From contig JAKZZE010000010.1 in NCBI GenBank assembly GCA_024220505.1, positions 558,001 through 622,000 on the forward strand: a stretch of DNA of 64,000 nt. Direction: 5' to 3'. Of the stretch, positions 44,729 through 55,403 are shown piece after piece (the first letter of the stretch is position 1; the number at the start of each line of letters is the position of its first letter). Source of the DNA: Rhizopus arrhizus. Its lineage: Eukaryota; Mucoromycota; Mucoromycetes; Mucorales; Rhizopodaceae. A program made the position numbers and the translations under genes. The notes beneath the pieces were generated by a model that did no database searches, was not told the DNA's origin, and worked only from the letters and a program-made list of their open reading frames with translations.

Positions 44729-45867
44729 TACAATTTTGTGAGCCACTGTAAATCAAGAAACCAACAGAACAAATTAAAAACAAACAGAAGACACTCAAAA
44801 TAGAATCAACAATTTCAAAACACTTATTATCGACAATGACAACAATAGGACCTAACGTGTTGGCCCCAGTCAGCAACCAAAGCGTAACCCAAGGATATCG
44901 TCCCAGGTTAATTGAATTTTATGGCTATGAAGGAGAAGATTTCCGACATTTTTTAGAAATACTTGAATCATTTCTTGCAATTAGCAATATATACAGTGAT
45001 TCACGAAAACTCGTCATCCTCAAGTCACAATTACGGCGCGCAGCAAAAATATATTACGAAAATGTTATACTCAAAAAGAATCCTGAACTTACCTACGATG
45101 TAGCTATTGAAAAGCTGAAAGATCACTATATCACACCTGAATTAATACAAAGTTATGAACTGGAATTCAATGAAATGTACCAAGGAGAACAAGAACACCC
45201 GCAAATTTTTCTGGCTAGACTACGAGAGGCAGCTGACCTAGCAAATATTACTAGTGAAGAAGTGATTCAAAGTCGATTCCGTGCCGGTCTCTTAAGAGAA
45301 ATTAAACAATTCTGTATCCAAAGCAGCTCCAAAACATTTCAAGAGTGGATAAATCATGCAGAAGGATGGTAGAATGCAAACAGACCACGCAAAATCGCAA
45401 TGGTCGATAATCCCTTTATTCCACGCAATATTAACAACGCCTTAATCTACCACGACGAAGACAATTATCGCAACCATTACGCTATAAACAATCACAATGT
45501 TGAAATTATAGATACAGATGAAATACCAACACAAGTAGTCACAATAAATGGTACGAGCAAACCAACCAGAATGATGCACCGTAATATCATTAGTGGCCCA
45601 ACTCGATTAACAACTATGGATATGAATGGTCATACAAATGGTGTTCAATATCAAGTGCATCATCGTCCAAGACTTGAACATAATGAATCAGCACATCCAG
45701 ACAGCCAACAAGAAATTCTCAACATGGTACAACAAGTTATTCGTAATGAACTAAACGGCTTTTATCAACCTAACAGAGCATATAATCGTAACCCACTCGA
45801 AAATTCCAATAAATATAACAACAATTATCGTGACTATAGACGCAATAATGAACATAATGGCTATCAA

Positions 45868-45960
45868 AACAACAATGGAAATGGATACAACAACAATGGA
45901 AATGGATACAACAACAATGGAAATGGATACAACAACAATGGAAATGGATTCACCAACAAA
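45868..45960 (+). repeat. Tandem 21-bp repeat coding for a Gly-Tyr-Asn heptapeptide
   Basis: Four near-identical 21-bp units encode GYNNNGN in the gag-like tail, followed by a run of AAC codons (45967-45995). Replication slippage is the likely origin; the tail resembles a low-complexity RNA-binding region. Confidence 0.8.
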
Positions 45961-45966
45961 GGATAT

Positions 45967-45997
<31 letters not shown>

Positions 45998-46039
45998 GAT
46001 ACAGCAACCGTAACAACTACAACAATAATGGATACAATA

Positions 46040-47640
46040 CAGTAAGGGACAAAATCAGTCCGTTTTTTGGTTTTTTCGCAATGCCTCGCCGGGAATTAAG
46101 CTTAGAGCTCTGCTTTGCTGACGAAAAATTTGTCTCTTCCTTCAACAAAGTTGACAATATTTGTCGGAAATGGTATTTTTATTTTCCGCCATGTTATAAG
46201 AAGATATATTGAAAATAATGTATTTTTATTTTTTTGAATTTCGATTAGTACTTGGTATCGCGGCCCTTACGCTGGATTACGTCCCGAACTCGACGGGGCA
46301 TAGAGTGAATAAGGTTTCTACAGTACTCTGGAGTTGCTAGGTCATACCAAAGCTTCGAAACCCGGTCAAAAACTGCTTGGTCAGTCTCAACCACAGAGGA
46401 AGGTGGTCTTGTCATCTGTTCCTTCTTTTTAAGCATGGCCCATGCATTTTCAATTGGGTTAAGGTCAGGGGAGTATGCTGGCCAACTCAGGAGCTTAATC
46501 TGGTTCTTTTGGAACCATTTTGAAGGAGCTGAAGCACAATGGATGCTTGCATTATCTTGTTCAAAGATCATGTCCTTACTTTGCAGGCCATAATACTTCA
46601 ATGTCTCCTTGTATTCCTCCTCAAGTACTGACGTGTATAGCTCACCATTTACATTACTTTGTAGCCAGGACATGTAGCCCCCTCCATGTATAGTTATGCA
46701 ACTCCAAAGCATGATCCCGCCTCCTCCATAAGCATGTTTCTTTTTGTAGTGATGGTCTCGATAAGGTGCATTATCCTCTTTCCAAGCGTATTCTAGGCCA
46801 TTAGACCCTCTTTTTTGGATCTTTGTCTCATCAGAAAAGACAACGCGTTCCCAATCAGTCTCGGACCAGTCTTTATGAGCCTTTGCCCAATCATATCGTG
46901 CCTTTTGCTTGTCATTATTAAGTGGAAGTACCGTCTTTTTCTTAGTCGATTTTAGACCTTTGCGTTTCAAAGTACGAGCAATTGTTTTTGGATTGACCAT
47001 TTGATCTGGTTTTTTAACGCCAAAGGAAGCATCGGCTGCGCTTTTAGATAAGCCAAGTCTTATGTCTCTAGCTGCTTTGGTTTCCTCCCTAGGTGTGAGT
47101 AAACGATGTCTACCCGCGCTATTTTTTGACTGCAACTTGGTTTTCCTTGAAATTCTTCGAATCATGGACTTTCCACAGCCTACTTTTTTTTAATTACATC
47201 CCATGGAATGGAGTGGTTCAACATGTTTTCAATTTGGGCATGTTTGTCGGCATTCTTTGCTGTCATGGCGTGTTTGGCTAATCTGAGATGAGGTAAATGA
47301 GGAAAAAGAAAAAATGTAAAAAAATAAAAGAAGCTAAAATATGAGAATACGTTAGCGTTCAATGACGTCATAAGACGTACCAAACTAAATCTCAAGTCAG
47401 TCCAGTGACTGTTTCTGGAGATATGGTGTCTAATGCAAAATCGGGCGTTAGCAACAATCACGGAAAATCACTTTTTCCGCCATAACTACAGAGAAAATGA
47501 TGGTAGAAGCAATTAGGTTACACCAATAATTTTGTCTAGCTTGCGTGCAAATGTTTCGTCAGCAAAGCGAAGCCCTAAGTTTAATTCCCGGCGAGGCATT
47601 GCGAAAAAACCAAAAAACGGACTGATTTTGTCCCTTACTG
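46040..47640. mobile_element. Tc1/mariner element, 1601 bp, near full length
   Basis: Inverted repeats of about 92 bp begin CAGTAAGGGACAAAATCAGT at both ends with a few mismatches inside (46040-46131 and 47549-47640). TA target duplications lie at 46038-46039 and 47641-47642. It carries one minus-strand transposase with a single frameshift. It is inserted in the Asn-rich tail of the gag-like gene. Confidence 0.92.
46245..47266 (-). pseudogene. Tc1 transposase (DD34E type), one-base frameshift
   Basis: The main frame (46245-47165) holds the catalytic domain: VVFSDETKIQKRG (first Asp), IFEQDNASIHCAS (second Asp) and WPAYSPDLNPIENAWAMLKK (Glu), ending MPRRVRDVIQRKGRDTKY. The N-terminal helix-turn-helix begins at MTAKNADKHAQIENMLN (ATG 47266) in another frame. 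The two frames meet at a run of eight A on the coding strand (47184-47191); nine or six A would join WDVIKK to VGCGKSMIRRI. Otherwise the protein is complete, so decay is recent, the run slips, or the base count is a sequencing error. Confidence 0.85.
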
Positions 47641-48274
47641 TAAATATAGAAACAACGTTGATTATACCAGTAGAAAACCAGAATACAACAACCAGCCAAA
47701 TGAAAACTACAATAATCAGTCTAATCCACAACAAAATATACAACAGCAAAACCAGCCGTCAAAAAACTAGATGGGTCGGTTGTTTTCAACAATGAAATTA
47801 ATGGTCAATCGAATACCCACCTTAATAAACCAATTCACCAATCTCAGTTAAATCAGCATCAATATCAAAACAATAAAACATCACCTCCACAATCCCGACA
47901 TCTTAACGCTATTCTAACTCAAAATGAAAGTGATTCCAACTATAAAAGAGAATTATATGCTGCAGTCAGACCCGAAAAGCCACCTGAAGTAGCTAAAGGG
48001 GTCCCATATAAGAAAACCAGACCAACTCCAGAAGAAAAGCAAACAAGAACACCGGTTATTACTAGAAAAGTCAGTACACGTCAACACATTGAAGAAATCA
48101 ACCCATCTGCTACAAATCAAATAGTTACAAACAAAAGTAAAGATATGGATATACAGTAGGTGAAAAAATACGTGCAACCTCTGTTCGATTTGTCTTCATA
48201 TCTTTTTTTTTTCGTGTGTACATTCGCCAGAGCTTTGATATCACACAAACTGATTGGGGCAACAAAGATACATA

Positions 48275-49935
48275 CAGTGGGTGGAAAAATGGTTCCAATG
48301 TTTTCGTCTCGCAACTTTAACGTTTTATAACTTCTGAACTACAAATGGTAACGACTCACAAAAACATGCATTTTGTAGCGCTTTTGCAGCTTATATTAGT
48401 GAACAAATATTTTGCTTGCATCGTTACACAATCGGGAATAAACTAAGGTTAAGTACAAAAACCAACATTGGAACCATTTTTCCACTACATGCTTTATTTT
48501 ATTAATATCTAGTATGACCGCCCTTCGCTGCAATTACAGCTCTACAACGATCAGGCATACTGTCTATGTATCTCCTACAGTCTTCTGCTGTAAAAGTAGA
48601 CCATTCTTTTTCAACACGATCCCATAATGCATGCACACCTTTTGCCCTAGTATCATATGCACTTAACTGGAGCTTAAGGTGGTGCCAGATGTGCTCTATT
48701 GGGTTTAGATCTGGACTTTGTGATGGCCAGTTGAAGGTATGGTCACACTTGAAGTTGTTGTCCTTGAACCATTGCCTAGCTAGCTTTGATGTGTGTTTAG
48801 GATCGTTATCCTGCTGAAAATAGATGTCCTGAGGATTGTAATCATAGTAATCAAGGCTATCCATGAGAGTTGTACTAAGAATTCCGACATAATCAGAAGC
48901 CTTCATTGTGCCTTCACTAATCCAACATGCATAACCAGGCCCGTCATAGGTAATACAACCCCATACCATGATGCTACCGCCCCCTCCTTTAACTGTCAAG
49001 TCGAGATGATGGGGTTGAAGTTTATTATCTGGTCGACTCCAAAAGTATTTGCAACCATCTGACCCATAAACGTTGACTTTTGTTTCGTCACTAAATACCA
49101 TACGTCTCCAGTCATCGCTTGTCCAGTTTTTATGCTCTTCCGCCCATGCTAGTCGTCTTGCTTTCTGAACCTTAGTCAATATAGGCTTTTTTACCTTTAT
49201 CTTAGCATGGAAGTTCATGCTTTTCATAACCTTAATGGTACCTGAGTAGCTAATATTGTGGCTAGTGCATACTAGATACTTATGGACAGCCTTCGCAGCC
49301 TTGAGGGTACCATTAACAACCTGCTTACGTATATAAGACTTGGTGGTAACGCTTAGAACAGCCTTTCTATCAGGGTTTGCTGTTACTCTACCAGGAGAAA
49401 ACTTGTTGGCATATCTACTTAAAGTAGATTTTTTTAAATTAGGGATACGTTCCATTATCACTGAGTATGGCTTGTTCTGTAAAACCAACGACTTGATGCT
49501 TTCTTGCTTGTTTTTAGAGAGAGCGCGAACCATGTGTGTAGTGATACCCCAAATCTTTGATATGTAGAGAAAGAAAAGGAAAAAAACGTTTTGACCAGGG
49601 ATAAATTAATTTTATAAGTCACGTAGGCTTTTTCGGCGATAGCCGGAATGGTATGACTCATAATTAGCTGAAAAGCTCTAGTGAAAATTCCACCAAATAA
49701 CAAATAAACTTATCTACAGTTGTAGTGGAAAAATGGTTCCAATGTTGGTTTTTGCACTTAACCTTAGTTTATTCCCGATTGTGTAACGATGCAAGCAAAA
49801 TATTTGTTCACTAATATAAGCTGCAAAAGCGCTACAAAATGCATGTTTTTGTGAGTCGTTACCATTTGTAGTTCAGAAGTTATAAAGCGTTAAAGTTGCG
49901 AGACGAAAACATTGGAACCATTTTTCCACCCACTG
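48275..49935. mobile_element. Intact Tc1/mariner element with long inverted repeats, 1661 bp
   Basis: About 215-bp inverted repeats (48275-48488 and 49722-49935) begin CAGTGGGTGGAAAAATGG and are nearly identical. TA duplications lie at 48273-48274 and 49936-49937. Each arm has the tip motif (GGAAAAATGGTTCCAATG) at its outer end and an inverted copy at its inner end, so four likely transposase sites. Together with an uninterrupted transposase this suggests recent activity. Confidence 0.93.
48502..49533 (-). CDS. Tc1/mariner transposase, 343 aa, intact
   Basis: Cut-and-paste DDE transposase. N-terminal paired helix-turn-helix: MVRALSKNKQESIKSLVLQN and LKKSTLSRYANKFSPGRVT, then a linker. Catalytic core: MVFSDETKVNVYGSDGC (first Asp), IYFQQDNDPKHTSKLARQWF (second Asp), WPSQSPDLNPIEHIWHHLK (Glu). 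A Gly-rich GGGGSIMVWGCITYDGPGY box lies between the first two. The end is MPDRCRAVIAAKGGHTRY. Length and all key residues are normal for Tc1 elements. The single exon fills the space between the inverted repeats; the start ATG is the first in frame. Confidence 0.95.
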   Translation of the reverse strand: MVRALSKNKQESIKSLVLQNKPYSVIMERIPNLKKSTLSRYANKFSPGRVTANPDRKAVLSVTTKSYIRKQVVNGTLKAAKAVHKYLVCTSHNISYSGTIKVMKSMNFHAKIKVKKPILTKVQKARRLAWAEEHKNWTSDDWRRMVFSDETKVNVYGSDGCKYFWSRPDNKLQPHHLDLTVKGGGGSIMVWGCITYDGPGYACWISEGTMKASDYVGILSTTLMDSLDYYDYNPQDIYFQQDNDPKHTSKLARQWFKDNNFKCDHTFNWPSQSPDLNPIEHIWHHLKLQLSAYDTRAKGVHALWDRVEKEWSTFTAEDCRRYIDSMPDRCRAVIAAKGGHTRY

Positions 49936-50041
49936 TATAAACACTAAAGAGATTGCCTGTACTTGATGTAGAAGCTTTTTAAAAAGGGAAAGACAGCCAT
50001 AAAAAAGCCAATGATAATTTTTCAAAATTCGCTATGTTTAT

Positions 50042-51060
50042 TTAATATTTTCTATATCTTCCCTTTGCTTTAATAACTGCTTCTACTTTGGCTGGCATAC
50101 TATTGATGTACCTCTTGCAAGCATTTGCATTGAGTTTATTTCGCTCTACATCCACAAATTGCGAAAGCTTTCTGACACCTCTTTCTCCGACTTCATGTGG
50201 TGTCAGATTAAGTTTGAGCTGATGCTAAACATGCTTTATATGATTTAAATCCAGACTTTGAGCATACCAATAATTTATATACCTTACACTGATACCGCGT
50301 AGCTACGCAGTTATAAATCTTAATTTATACTTTACGCGGCTATCACTCTGAAGGTATACATCAGACGTCGTCAAATGATGGTACTCTAACGTATTCATGT
50401 AAATAATGCTAAGTATATGCAGACAAGTCGTTGAGCTTATGTTACCATCATAAAGCTGACATGTCTAAACTGGTCCCTGAGTAGTTACGTGACAGCACAT
50501 GTTCATCCTACGGCTGCTGTGCTTTACTGTAATGTCGATGTGATGAGGGAGTAAAATGTCATTTGATACTACTCTATACTACTTTACTCCATCTGATAAC
50601 TAGATGCTAGTCTTTGCTTCAGCTGAAAACGCTACTGGTCGTCGCTCTTGACTTGACCAGTTGCGATGCCTTTTTGCTCAGGTCATCTGCTTTTTTCAAG
50701 GATCCTTTTTCAAAAATGCCTTCTTTTTTTTAACTCTCGGTGGCAGTTTATGGATCTCAGCGCGTTTACTCCTGAACGGTACATCAACAAGTAACCAAAC
50801 TTACCCAACTCCCTAAATAGCTCTTTCGCTATTGTTCGATGACCAGTGATAATACACAGTTCGATATAGTGCTTCATGGCATAAGAGACAACAGCATGTC
50901 TTCCAGCCGACAGGTGTGAATTTCGTAGAAAAAGCTTTCTAGAGTATCTTCAAACTGTGCGAGAATGAACGTAACATATATCTGCGATATCCTCCGGCTT
51001 AATGATATTCAGTGATATATCTTTTATTTCTAGATTGCTTTTCCATTGATATAGACTTAG
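50042..51060 (-). pseudogene. Decayed Tc1 transposase of the outer element
   Basis: The C-terminal part is readable from the stop at 50042: SMPAKVEAVIKAKGRYRKY, preceded by ERNKLNANACKRYIN and QSLDLNHIKHV (the former SPDLNPIE). Farther upstream, to about 51060, only scraps remain. The catalytic residues are not intact. Confidence 0.7.
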
Positions 51061-51536
51061 ACATGACGATGAGAAGTAGTGAGAGAAATTGAGTAAAAAG
51101 AAAGAAACCAAGGGCTCTTGAAGTTGTACTTGCTTTTATATGAATACAATAAGGAACGCTCAGAGTCTCAGACAAGCACGCTATATAGTCTTCCGATATG
51201 TTCTTTGTTGATTTAAATGTAAACGTATGATTACCGTACATAATTTAAGCTGGCCGGAAGTCAAATTTTTAAATTCGCATTCTCATCCCTCTCTCAATTT
51301 CCAGTGTTACTACATGAGACCATTACTGTTTTAAGACACATGACCCCGAAAATATACCATGGGAGTCCCAAGCTGGTAGTGGGCATGCACCTTTTGACAT
51401 AGCGAAAAAAGTCGATTTTGCCAAAAGGTTGCTCGTATTTTTCCACCTACTGTAAAGAAGAAGAGTATATTTTATTTAATAAAGATTTAAATTATTATCT
51501 TTTATCAATTTTAATATACTTCTTTTAGTTGTGATT

Positions 51537-51959
51537 TGTTGTATCCACACAACTAGTAAAGTGAACATTCATGGATAAACGAGAGATCTCCGCAATAGCC
51601 AACTCTGCCCTGTTGTCCCTATCGGCGTTCCCACGACTATATCGGAACCTGATTATAACAACGGCAGTTCAATCCAACCTTATTCGATAATCATCGTTAG
51701 ATCAATAATTTATCTACTTCATTGTCCCTTGATTCGTCAAGAAGACAGCGGCTATTGATTATCTACTATCTTTCCTTTATCTTCCCATCCTTCCCACATT
51801 ATTCTTTTAACCGATCAATTGAAATAGCGGTAAAGACCCAGACATCCAAAAAGTATAAATAGCCTCAAATGTTTTTATTAATAAAGCAACATATAATCTT
51901 TAGTTTCACAACTATTGTCTTTTTAGTTTTTGTCTTTTATTTTAATACTTGGCAAAACA
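51537..51959 (+). repeat. Solo LTR, 423 bp, with 5-bp target duplication
   Basis: Starts TGTTGTATCC, ends GGCAAAACA, and is flanked on both sides by TGATT (51532-51536; 51960-51964). TATAAATAG lies at about 51862 and AATAAAGC follows, fitting a promoter and R region. No internal element sequence remains, so it arose by recombination between LTRs. It is a different family from the 415-bp LTR at 52242, although the TATA context is alike. Confidence 0.8.
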
Positions 51960-52241
51960 TGATTATTCAATATCCGTTATGATCAGACGCTGTTCTACAA
52001 CAATCGCAACTATCAGTTGATCACTCTCAAGACGATTCGATCTTCAGTGCTTCATCTACACCGACAGCCAGCTTCGTTGCGTTCGGACCCTCTCACACTC
52101 GAACTCATTCAGTCTATCGCTGCATCTGCTCCGCCAATACCGATACACCATCCACAGGTTGATATAAGTTCTACTTTACGCTATTTGGAACAAGTCGAAA
52201 CGTCCACCTCGGCTCCGCTGGCTCCCTTGCAACAGAAACTC

Positions 52242-52656
52242 TGATGTATCCATCATTCATAACTCGATATGAAAACAGTATTAATAAGCTACATGTAAAA
52301 TATATCCAATAGATAGGCTACAGGTTAATTCGGATAATCTTCATTAAGGATAAGATGCTGCGTAATTGCACGGTTAAATTATATTAAATCCAGGAACTAA
52401 ATCACAGTCAATCGCAGTCAATCATATACGAGTATTCTATGGATAAATGCTTATGATGACAAAGATAACAATGGAAGAACACGTAACCATTATCTATTTG
52501 TCATCAGTTATATCATACTCATTAATTATTAATCCATGACATGAAATATTATCCGTGTATGAAAAGTATAAATAGAGTATCATTTTCTTATTAAATAAAA
52601 CAATCTCTTTATCGAGTCTCGTCCTCTCTTGTTCCTTTCTATTCTTGGATAAATCA
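52242..52656 (+). repeat. 5' LTR of the chromovirus
   Basis: 415 bp; TATAAATAG at 52567-52575, followed by AATAAAACAATCTC, the likely promoter and R start. Confidence 0.95.
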
Positions 52657-53467
52657 TTTTTTTTGACGAATTCTCTTTACTCTATTATTACTACGCTATT
52701 CTCAAACATGTCTATCAACTCTAATCTTTTGGCTTACAACGAAGAAACCCTTCTTTCTGAAAGTGACCCTGCTTTCATTGGTCCTAGACTTGAAAAGCCC
52801 TCCATGGTTAATGGGATCGAACTTCCTCTTACTGGATCTCCAAACTCTATTACAGAAGATATAGAGATGGAAGAAGTTGAACCCAGGGCTATGGCCTCTC
52901 CACTCGCTGGTGTCAAGGGCAGTGGCGCAGCACCACCTTCTCAGGTCTCGGGTAGTCGTAATTTGACGGCTACCGTCCAGACTTTGACGAAACAGGTAGA
53001 ACAAATTGCTGCGGCTATCACGGGTCAAGAGCTTACAGGAAAGCAACTTGCTAACCTTTCCCGCGAATATACGACCAAGTCTACCATCTTGGCCTCCTTG
53101 TTGGACTTGCAAGCAAAAATGGCTAATAACTTGACTATACAAACCAATGGCTCTGCCATTAACGGTTCTAACAGTCAACCTACAGTGGTTCCTCAAAACT
53201 TACCTTTGTTTCAGTACACTGGTAATGTAGAGAACTCAGCGGCTAAATGAAAGATTTACCGTCCACATTTTTGCAAGCCTGTAGCGGAGCTAAAATCAAG
53301 CATATAGACATAAGCTATACATCATTCGAAAGCCCGGACAATTTACTCTCAGATGGTGTAACATTTATATCCAAAAAAGGCAATAATCGGACATTAATGA
53401 AGCTAGAAAATAGACGCTATATAGCCCTGATTTGTATGGTTATCAATGAAAGTTTTATTTGTTTATT

Positions 53468-54794
53468 TTAAGCAGTGCGGAGCTTTTTCATGGTGGTACG
53501 AGAAGTAGGAGTATAATCTTCATCGTATTCGTTATCAGAATCCTCATCTGAGATGAAAATAATTGGTTCCATTTCCCCTTGATCACTAATGCTATCCTCT
53601 AAGACGGTAGTCAGCAAAGATACCAGTGGACCTTGGTCGGCAATGCCTGCTCTATTGAACGACACTTGCGAAAAGCAAGCAAGCATTGCCTTCCAGTGAT
53701 TACTGGCATGTTTCCTACGTCGTATGAACTCCACTAACTTCCATGGCATCATCGATGCTGTGCGATGACGACTAGTCACTCCTCGTTTGATACCATTCCA
53801 GGCGCCTAGTAGCAGGTTGTTAGCATCGTCTAAGAATTCTATGATCTACACAAGTACGTACCTTCTATAGTATTAGTACAAGCACCTGTCTTCGGATCAC
53901 GGAACGTCTTTGAGTGATTGACCGTTTCCACTATTAAGTTTCGGCTTGGATCACTGTCAATGCCTTTATAGCCTTTCCAGCAATCTACCATAACATGCGA
54001 GCCTGTCATCAATGATTAGGTGCACTGATCATCTAGCATATACATATTCTAATCATTACCATCCTTTACGAATGTATCGATTATCAACTTCAAGGTATTT
54101 TGATTGCGGTTAGGCACCGTCAACAAGAACACCTTACGCTCGGGCGTACGCTCTACACCTCCAGCAACCCAAACACCATCGACCCTCTTCCCCTTATTGT
54201 ACTTTCGCTTCCCAAACTTGCTTTCGTCTATTTCAACGACAATTGGCTGCCCATCACTGTTAACTCCACCTAAGTATGACTTGTTAATCACATACTCTGA
54301 TGTAAACAAAGCATCACGTACCGACTTGAACATCTTCAATTCGAAGATCTGCCTCCATTACTTGGTATATGTCCGTAATAATATTGCGGACAGTCGGTAG
54401 ACTAAGACCAGTCATAGTAGATATTGTTCCGTTTGGAACTTGTAACAGAAAAAGGTACACTACTAAGAGTGTTTGATGAATAATGGACTTGCGACCTTGG
54501 AAAAAGGAGCCGTCCAAGTAAGAAATACGGCTACGACCGCACGCACAGTTCCTTGAGCCACAACGCCAAAAGAATCCATCTCGGCTGGACTGGTTCAAGC
54601 GCATTTCAGAGCCTTCTTTACACTTGCGTGTAGAAAAAAAAGCACCATTTTCCTTTAAATACCTTATACCAGTTGCCTTTAGTTACGTTCCCTCCCATTT
54701 AAAAACAAACTTACTTCATAGTACAGTCAGCCGTCATAGTTCTTTCGGCAATATAAGCAAGAGTTGGCATGTTGTTAGCAGCGTTGGAAGACAT
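53468..54794 (-). CDS. Merlin transposase (IS1595-type DDE)
   Basis: Cut-and-paste transposase of the Merlin group. Start MSSNAANNMPTLAYIAERTM at 54794. An N-terminal Cys-rich part (CKEGSEMRLNQ, WRCGSRNCACGRSRISYLDG) looks like a zinc ribbon, then a helix-turn-helix (TISTMTGLSLPTVRNII). Catalytic core: VEIDESKFGKRKYNKGKRVD (first Asp), VMVDCWKGYKGI (second Asp, near 53975) and ACTNTIEGAWNGIKRGV (Glu, across an intron near 53865-53800). The C-tail is acidic. Several introns are needed; the one near 54310 (25 nt) and the first junction (near 54690) are uncertain, so the N-terminal half may hold a frameshift. The catalytic triad is intact. Confidence 0.85.
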
Positions 54795-55043
54795 TAGATT
54801 TTGATGAAATGGAAAAAAAGATGAACGAAAAAAAAAAAAAGAAAAAAGTATCTCTTTTTATATTTTCTTACAAGGTTTGTTATCATTCCGAGATCAGCCG
54901 ATAGATAGGAAGCATCTCCGCAACGGAAGTTCGTTTTACCGTAGTGAGATGACAAAAGTTTTCCCGAAACTCTTGAGATTTTGAAAAAAAAATGCTAAGT
55001 AACTTAGAGTAAAAGTTAAGCAAAAAGTAGATGACAATGTATG

Positions 55044-55117
55044 AGCATCTGCAGGGAATCGAACCAACGACCTCCACATTTGAAAGCTATCGACGTAGCT
55101 ATTTGACCAAGAATGCT
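55044..55117 (-). other. tRNA-like sequence inside Merlin 1
   Basis: A 74-nt minus-strand stretch has tRNA length, acceptor-like ends that pair at six of seven positions (AGCATTC with the final GATGCT side), an A-box-like TGGTCAAATAGC, a standard variable loop AGGTCG and a perfect B box GGTTCGATTCC. The T stem pairs poorly and no sound anticodon stem can be drawn, so it is a pseudo-tRNA or tRNA-derived segment, not a confident tRNA gene. Confidence 0.45.
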
Positions 55118-55383
55118 GATTTGCCGATTTTCGTTTTGCAAGTCCTTCTGTCATCAAAATTCTGATTTTTGACGCGGATTTTCTCGACCTTCAGAAGTCG
55201 TATCTCGACCCGGATTTTTTTAATGATCTTGTACTTGCCCGCACTCTTGCTTGGAGTAATAGGATGGAGGAAAAAAACAACGGAACTTCGAGAATCTCGC
55301 AGTTGACCATTTTTGGTATAATAAACTCCGCTTGAAAATAACAGAATCGTGTTCTGTGACCCCAATAACCATATTAAGCATAT

Positions 55384-55403
55384 TAAACTCCGCACGCGGA
55401 GTT
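55384..55403. repeat. Perfect palindrome near the right end of Merlin 1
   Basis: AAACTCCGC-AC-GCGGAGTTT; the half-site TAAACTCCGC occurs again at about 55322. It could be a transposase or host factor site, or a hairpin. Confidence 0.7.

Larger units (their letters stand above)
44836..48150 (+). pseudogene. Retrotransposon gag-like gene, split by a Tc1 element
   Basis: The first frame (44836-45372) is a retrotransposon gag/capsid-type protein: LIEFYGYEGEDFRHFLEILE, AKIYYENVILKKNPELTYDV, AIEKLKDHYITPELIQSYEL and a helical end EWINHAEGW. An in-frame TAG (45370-45372), most simply TGG changed to TAG, is followed in the same frame by NANRPRKIAMVDNPF and a long Asn-rich tail to 46037. The Tc1 element 46040-47640 then interrupts it. 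The text resumes at 47643 (Asn/Gln-rich, with breaks) and runs through AAVRPEKPPEVAKGVPYKKT to MDI at 48150, where another Tc1 sits. No protease or reverse transcriptase follows. Confidence 0.65.
48154..51452. mobile_element. Older Tc1/mariner element carrying a nested Tc1 copy
   Basis: Ends read CAGTAGGTGAAAAAATACG on the left and the complement of CAGTAGGTGGAAAAATACG on the right (51452), each flanked by TA (48152-48153; 51453-51454). Without the nested element (48275-49935) it is about 1.64 kb, the usual Tc1 size. Only about 120 bp of it lies left of the nested copy. The right part holds a decayed minus-strand transposase. Confidence 0.85.

Noticed and set aside
44735..44752. CACTGTA just right of the Tc1 relic as the end of another Tc1 element.
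   Set aside because: No matching left end with CAGTGGCTCAC was found in the window.
45967..45995. Run of AAC repeats considered as part of a repeat array such as CRISPR.
   Set aside because: It is a trinucleotide run coding Asn within a gag-like tail, and the organism is a fungus; no spacer structure.
52702..53196. 164-codon minus-strand frame in the chromovirus gag region.
   Set aside because: Shadow of the gag frame on the other strand; no domain.
53241..53260. TAAAT on both sides of the gag insertion taken as the target duplication.
   Set aside because: The 9-bp GAACTCAGC duplication fits Merlin biology and restores the gag frame exactly; TAAAT lies within the terminal repeats.
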